Assembly: GCA_946407895.1 (NCBI GenBank)
Contig: CAMJQA010000016.1
Coordinates: 1 to 57,254, forward strand
Source: an uncultured Prevotellaceae bacterium
GTDB taxonomy: Bacteria; Bacteroidota; Bacteroidia; Bacteroidales; Bacteroidaceae
Direction: 5' to 3'
Length of the DNA: 57,254 nucleotides
Part shown: positions 53,436 to 57,254 of the stretch, piece by piece
How the letters are laid out: every line of letters begins with the position of its first letter
How positions within the stretch are numbered: position 1 is the stretch's first letter
Made by a program: the position numbers and the translations under genes
Notes under the pieces: model-generated
What the model was told of the DNA's origin: nothing
The model's database searches: none
Seen by the model: the letters and a program-made list of their open reading frames with translations, nothing else

Positions 53436-55592
53436 TTATACATTATTTATCCTTATCCTGAGCTTGTTCTGGCGGCCGGGCTTCAGGCGGACGGTGTCCT
53501 TTCCGTCTATCTGCCCCCACTGGCCTGTGTGAACCACCACGCCCGTGCAGTTACCAAGGAGAGGCTCCACAGTGAGGTCGGCCCACTGCCCCGTAGCATC
53601 CACGGCAAGAGACATGGTGAGGGGACCGAAGGGGGTGGCTATTTCGCTAAGCGAGGTCTGCATGCCGGGACCCAGCCACTCGCAGGGCATGCCCTCCAGC
53701 AGGTGCAGCTCTGTGCCGCGATCAAGCTGCAGCAGGTGGCAGGCCAGGCGGATGAACTCGGCACTGGCCCAGTTATGGGGCATGTCGCCTACATAGCTGA
53801 CATGCAAGTCGCGCGGATTGTGCTCCTCGCGCCAGAGATAGAGGGGCGAGGCATGGTTGGCAAAGGCATACAGTGCATCGGCAGCCTTCCCACCCTCGCC
53901 ATTCCACAGCCAGGCATGGCCATAGAAGCTGGCGAAGTAGTTCCAGATGCCGTCTATGATCCAGCCGGTGCCCATGACCATCCCCTCCTGCAGAGTGGTG
54001 TCCAGCATGCGCATGGTTCCCACGGCTATGGAATCGCCCACCTCGAAAACCTGTCCGGGATAGATGCTCTGGCAGAAGGCCCACTGTGCCCGCTGCGGGA
54101 GGCCCCGCTGCTGCGGCAGCATCATATTGTTCAGATAGCGGTTGCCGAAGCCGTCGGTAGCCATATCACGTGCTGCAGCACGCTGAAAGGTGGCGTAGAA
54201 ATCGTCGTACTCGCGCCTCCACTGCTTGGCATCCTGCTTCTTACCGAGCCATTCGGCAGCGGCTATCATGGCCTTCATGCCCGAGAGGGTCCACATGGTA
54301 TTGGAATACTCTGGCTGGTCCTCGCCACCCACCAGGCCCCCGTCAATGAACCCAGGGGGTATGAGCCCGTCGTCCTCGGGGAACTTATTCTGGAGCGTCC
54401 GCTCCCGCAGGGCATGGATATTGTCCATGGTGCGCGACAGGGCATCCCAGTGCCCGGCCAGCCATTGCTTGTCCTGGGTAAGCATGGCATGACGCACGCA
54501 GGTCCACAGGATGAGTCCGTTCTCCTTCCAGAAGGTGGGCTGCAACTTCAGGAAGCCGCCGTCTTCGCGCTGGAAGGACAGGCTGTATTCGATGCCCGCA
54601 CGGGCCTCGCTGCCCCGGCCCAGCATGGCAGTGGCCTCGGAAAGGAAGGCGCCATCCACTATCCAGAGGCCGCGATAGGTGGTGGGCCCCACCTGCAGGC
54701 TGACATGCCCGTCTATAATCTCACGGGCCTGCCATATACCCCTAATGGAGGCATCCAGGAGGTTCTGAATCTCGGGGTCGGGCACGCTGATATGCCCGTA
54801 GGGGATGGTGGAGTTCTGCTCCCAGTAGCGGCATACCGACTGGTAGTTGCCGGGCAGTTCGGCCAGCACACGGCTTGCATCTTTCTGCAGCCGGGCAGCC
54901 ATGTCCGAGGGCAGGCCGTTGTCGTAGATTCCGGCCATCCACACCTCTCCGCCAGGCGGGATATCCAGCGGCTGCAGCTCTATGCAGGTCTTGAAGTCAG
55001 CCTGGTTTTGCCTGACGCGTATGGCGGGCAGGGACATCACAAAGTGCTTGGCGGAATCGATGGTCACCACATTCCCGGAGGCCTCTACCCGCAACTGGGA
55101 GTTCACATAGACCACGGGGTGGATAGTGCGGGGCTTAGTGCCGGAATTGCTGACCTTGGTAAGGATGATATCCTCGCGGTTTCGGGTGAGGGGATGAACC
55201 ATCTTGGTGCCCGAAACGGCCTCCTCAGCACTGGAATAGATGTACTGCTCCACGGGGCTCTCTTCCCGGCCAAGCCGGCTCAGCAGCCTGACTGCGGGCA
55301 CACGTGCCGAGACGAACGAGGGGGGAGAGAAGCGCTGGTCCTCATCGGCCATCATGTGGATTACGGTCTTGAAGCCGTCGTTTACGGAGATGGGAAAGAA
55401 CTTCCCCCCTCCCCAGTCGTAGAGCAACTGCCCCTGTGCCCCGACGAGTGTCTTGAAACTGTCGTCGGGAAAGGCCGGAGTGGTCTGGCACCACTGGGGG
55501 GCAAACCGATAATCCACATACCTTGCCTGGGCATGAGCCGCTGGAAAGGACACAAGATTAAAAACGACAGCCAGGATGACAGCTAAGCTCAT
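53436..55592 (-). CDS. Exported six-hairpin-type glycosidase-like protein, family not assigned
   Basis: This is a 718-residue protein with a signal peptide (AVILAVVFNLVSFPAAHA-QAR). The first 230 residues are beta-rich; residues about 245-620 have the helix-loop pattern of an (alpha/alpha)6 barrel: LLDASIRGIWQAREIIDG, GLWIVDGAFLSEATAMLGRG, SFQREDGGFLKLQP, NGLILWTCVRHAML, MWTLSGMKAMIAAAEWLG, GTGWIIDGIWNYFASFYGHA. A C-terminal beta-sandwich ends LKPGRQNKLRIRINNV. Aromatic and acidic residues such as IVDGAF and IIDGIW are candidate active-site positions, but I cannot assign a GH family. It follows the oxidoreductase gene by 64 bp on the same strand, so the two likely act on one substrate. Confidence 0.65.
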   Translation of the reverse strand: MSLAVILAVVFNLVSFPAAHAQARYVDYRFAPQWCQTTPAFPDDSFKTLVGAQGQLLYDWGGGKFFPISVNDGFKTVIHMMADEDQRFSPPSFVSARVPAVRLLSRLGREESPVEQYIYSSAEEAVSGTKMVHPLTRNREDIILTKVSNSGTKPRTIHPVVYVNSQLRVEASGNVVTIDSAKHFVMSLPAIRVRQNQADFKTCIELQPLDIPPGGEVWMAGIYDNGLPSDMAARLQKDASRVLAELPGNYQSVCRYWEQNSTIPYGHISVPDPEIQNLLDASIRGIWQAREIIDGHVSLQVGPTTYRGLWIVDGAFLSEATAMLGRGSEARAGIEYSLSFQREDGGFLKLQPTFWKENGLILWTCVRHAMLTQDKQWLAGHWDALSRTMDNIHALRERTLQNKFPEDDGLIPPGFIDGGLVGGEDQPEYSNTMWTLSGMKAMIAAAEWLGKKQDAKQWRREYDDFYATFQRAAARDMATDGFGNRYLNNMMLPQQRGLPQRAQWAFCQSIYPGQVFEVGDSIAVGTMRMLDTTLQEGMVMGTGWIIDGIWNYFASFYGHAWLWNGEGGKAADALYAFANHASPLYLWREEHNPRDLHVSYVGDMPHNWASAEFIRLACHLLQLDRGTELHLLEGMPCEWLGPGMQTSLSEIATPFGPLTMSLAVDATGQWADLTVEPLLGNCTGVVVHTGQWGQIDGKDTVRLKPGRQNKLRIRINNV

Positions 55593-55656
55593 CTACGACC
55601 AGGGAAAGGAAATTCTTTTCATAATCTATGCTAAGACTTTTTTGTGATTCTTTTTG

Positions 55657-57174
55657 TTACTCCGGCATATCGGGCAGACGCCATCCGTCGCGGTACTTGG
55701 GCTTGATGAGCTCGGCAGCAAACTCGCGTGCATTGACAGGCTCGGTATATGTTTTGTTGAAGGTGGGATGTCCGTCCTTGATGGTAAACCCATCTTTCAC
55801 CATAGCACGCACGGTGGCCTTCTCGGGGATATTGGTGAAACGCATATTCTGTCCGTCCCACTCCAGTATCTGATTCAGGCCCTGCAGACGTATGGCAGCC
55901 ACACCCATGGCAATCATCTCGTTGAAAGGTCCGGCCTCGCTGAAATCGGAAGCCGTGGGGATGCGTGTAGCGGGGTCTTCCAGACAAGCCCGTACCCAGT
56001 CGCGCTGGTGTCCGTCCATGCCTCCAGGCACGCGGCGGCACACCTTGGGCGCATCGGGCACACGGCCCGAAACGAGATAGGGATCGCGTCCGTAGCTGCC
56101 GCAGACCAATATATCCTTTGTACCATAGAAGATGGTGCAGCCGCCACCAACATTCAGTCCCTTGCCGATGGGGAGCCCCTCGGGACGGAAGGGAGAGAGT
56201 CCGCCGTCGCACCAGGTCACCTCCACCTCGGGCATTGCCACACGAGGCAGGTTGTCGCGGGCAGGGAATGTGAACTTCACCTGCTGGGCACTGGGGCACG
56301 ATTCGGCCATCAGCGGCGTAGAAGAGCCCTGTATCTTGGTGGGATAGCCCAACTTGAGCGCCTTGAAGGCGGGATGGAGTACGTGGCAAGCCATATCGCC
56401 CAGGGCACCCGTACCAAAGTCCCACCATCCGCGGAAGTTCCAGGGATGGTAAATCTCGTTATAGTCGCGCATGGGAGCCGGACCTATCCAGGCATCCCAG
56501 TCGAGGGTGGAGGGAATGGGCTGTACCTCGGACGGATGCTCCAGCCCCTGAGGCCAGATGGGACGGTCGGTGAAGGCATCGACACGGGTAACCTCGCCTA
56601 TCTCGCCGTTCCATATCCATTCGCATACAAGGTTCACGCCCTCGCCGCTGCTACCCTGGTTACCCATCTGGGTGGCTACACCGGCCTTGGCAGCCAGTTT
56701 GGTGAGCAAGCGCGACTCATAGACGGTACGTGTGAGGGGTTTCTCGCAATAGACGTGCTTACCTGCTACCAGTGCCTCGGCACAGATGATGGCATGCGTA
56801 TGGTCGGCCGTTCCACAGACAACAGCATCAGCCTGATCGAGCAGTTCGGCAAACATGGTGCGGTAGTCGTGATACATCTTGCAGTTGGGGTAGAACTTCT
56901 GGTATTCGTCGAGCACAGGCTTGGCGTACTTCCAGTCGGTATCGGCCAGGCCTATAAATTCTACATCTTCGTAAAGCCCATCACCGTTGCGGCATACGCC
57001 GTTTATGTCGCTATGTCCGCGACCACCTATGCCTACGCCCAATAGCTTCAGCTTGGTCTTGCGGGGGTTAGCACTCTTTTTCTTAGATTTGGCCAGTGTG
57101 TCGGCCGGTGCCATAGCCAGTGCGGCCGTGGCAACTGTCCCTGCCTTCAGGAACATTCTTCTGGATATATTCAT
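55657..57174 (-). CDS. Tat-exported Gfo/Idh/MocA-family oxidoreductase
   Basis: This is a 505-residue protein. The N-terminus MNISRRMFLKAGTVATAALA carries the Tat motif S-R-R-x-F-L-K. A Rossmann domain follows (LKLLGVGIGGRGHSDINGVC, VEFIGLADTD), with the family motif HVYCEKPLTRTV containing the catalytic Lys of EKP. The C-terminal domain includes GWWDFGTGALGDMACHVLHP, widespread in exported Bacteroidetes members. It is expected to oxidise or epimerise a sugar or sugar derivative in the periplasm with a tightly held nicotinamide cofactor. The substrate is unknown. A TTGAACC array reaches within 7 bp of its start. Confidence 0.88.
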   Translation of the reverse strand: MNISRRMFLKAGTVATAALAMAPADTLAKSKKKSANPRKTKLKLLGVGIGGRGHSDINGVCRNGDGLYEDVEFIGLADTDWKYAKPVLDEYQKFYPNCKMYHDYRTMFAELLDQADAVVCGTADHTHAIICAEALVAGKHVYCEKPLTRTVYESRLLTKLAAKAGVATQMGNQGSSGEGVNLVCEWIWNGEIGEVTRVDAFTDRPIWPQGLEHPSEVQPIPSTLDWDAWIGPAPMRDYNEIYHPWNFRGWWDFGTGALGDMACHVLHPAFKALKLGYPTKIQGSSTPLMAESCPSAQQVKFTFPARDNLPRVAMPEVEVTWCDGGLSPFRPEGLPIGKGLNVGGGCTIFYGTKDILVCGSYGRDPYLVSGRVPDAPKVCRRVPGGMDGHQRDWVRACLEDPATRIPTASDFSEAGPFNEMIAMGVAAIRLQGLNQILEWDGQNMRFTNIPEKATVRAMVKDGFTIKDGHPTFNKTYTEPVNAREFAAELIKPKYRDGWRLPDMPE

Positions 57175-57180
57175 AATAAA

Positions 57181-57254
57181 AGGTTCAAAAGGTTCAAGAG
57201 TTCAAAAGGTTCAAGAGTTCAAAAGGTTCAAGAGTTCAAAAGGTTCAAGAGTTC
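57181..57254. repeat. 17-bp (9+8) TTCAAAAGG/TTCAAGAG array at a start codon
   Basis: GGTTCAAAA and GGTTCAAGA/GTTCAAGA units alternate with a 17-bp superperiod and continue to the window edge. On the coding strand this is TTTTGAACC-type sequence ending just ahead of the oxidoreductase ATG, as at the ATPase gene. Confidence 0.88.

Noticed and set aside
53253..55586. Long plus-strand frame of 777 codons
   Set aside because: It is the antisense shadow of the glycosidase at 53436-55592, which has a signal peptide and a coherent fold. The plus frame starts inside repeat DNA and resembles no family.
55657..57174. GH109 alpha-N-acetylgalactosaminidase
   Set aside because: It has the Gfo/Idh/MocA fold and a Tat signal like GH109, but I do not see the GH109-typical segments; the intact EKP lysine fits an ordinary oxidoreductase.

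Overview
The window is a chromosome segment of a Bacteroidales bacterium, most likely a Prevotella-like member of the family. Evidence: paired SusC/SusD genes, an LpxC-FabZ fusion, a MurF-alanine racemase fusion, a GSCFA protein, several -7 boxes of the Bacteroidetes type (TAnnTTTG), weak or absent Shine-Dalgarno sites, and C-terminal tails of the NGKKVL type on exported proteins.

Layout. 1-5132 (minus strand): an incomplete hypothetical gene, a DUF4886 SGNH-like protein, a GH43-like lipoprotein with a discoidin domain, and a LuxR-type regulator. 5269-16104 (plus): a dense housekeeping run of purM, an exported esterase, an overlooked 33-residue membrane peptide overlapping prfA, then prfA, pyrF, lpxD, lpxC/fabZ, lpxA, a pRiA4b ORF-3-like gene, miaA and a Pif1-like helicase with TPRs. 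16328-32570 (plus): a six-gene outer-membrane operon, fasciclin - SusC - SusD - fasciclin - SusC - SusD, closed by a strong terminator and with no glycosidase inside it. 33021-36418 (minus): murF-alr and GSCFA, divergent from dxs and trkA (36502-39846, plus). 39789-42245 (minus): a three-gene cassette of a TIR-like protein, a short ABC/AAA15-type ATPase and a DUF4435 TOPRIM-like protein. It resembles a compact PARIS (AriA/AriB) defence pair with an added TIR-like gene. 42984-52710 (plus): a 1775-residue GLUG-type repeat protein, a fasciclin lipoprotein and a CotH-family kinase, all exported. 53436-57174 (minus): a Tat-exported Gfo/Idh/MocA oxidoreductase and a six-hairpin-type glycosidase.

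The most unusual signal is in the spacers. Many gaps carry short degenerate tandem arrays whose sequence differs from place to place while the period stays near a multiple of the helical turn: 11 bp (786-840, 869-967), 22 bp (1048-1091, 32678-33017 as four successive families, 42728-42793, 53084-53248) and 8-10 bp (35391-35460, 38393-38446, 41632-41711, 50486-50521, 57181-57254). Some arrays run into coding sequence and supply stop codons, C-termini or a start codon. A second repeat class, a MITE-like element of about 120 bp built from ACGCAGAAA motifs, occurs beside the defence-like cassette and again at 52.9-53.4 kb, where one copy seems split by a 70-bp hairpin insertion.

All identifications come from reading motifs and gene order; no database search was possible.
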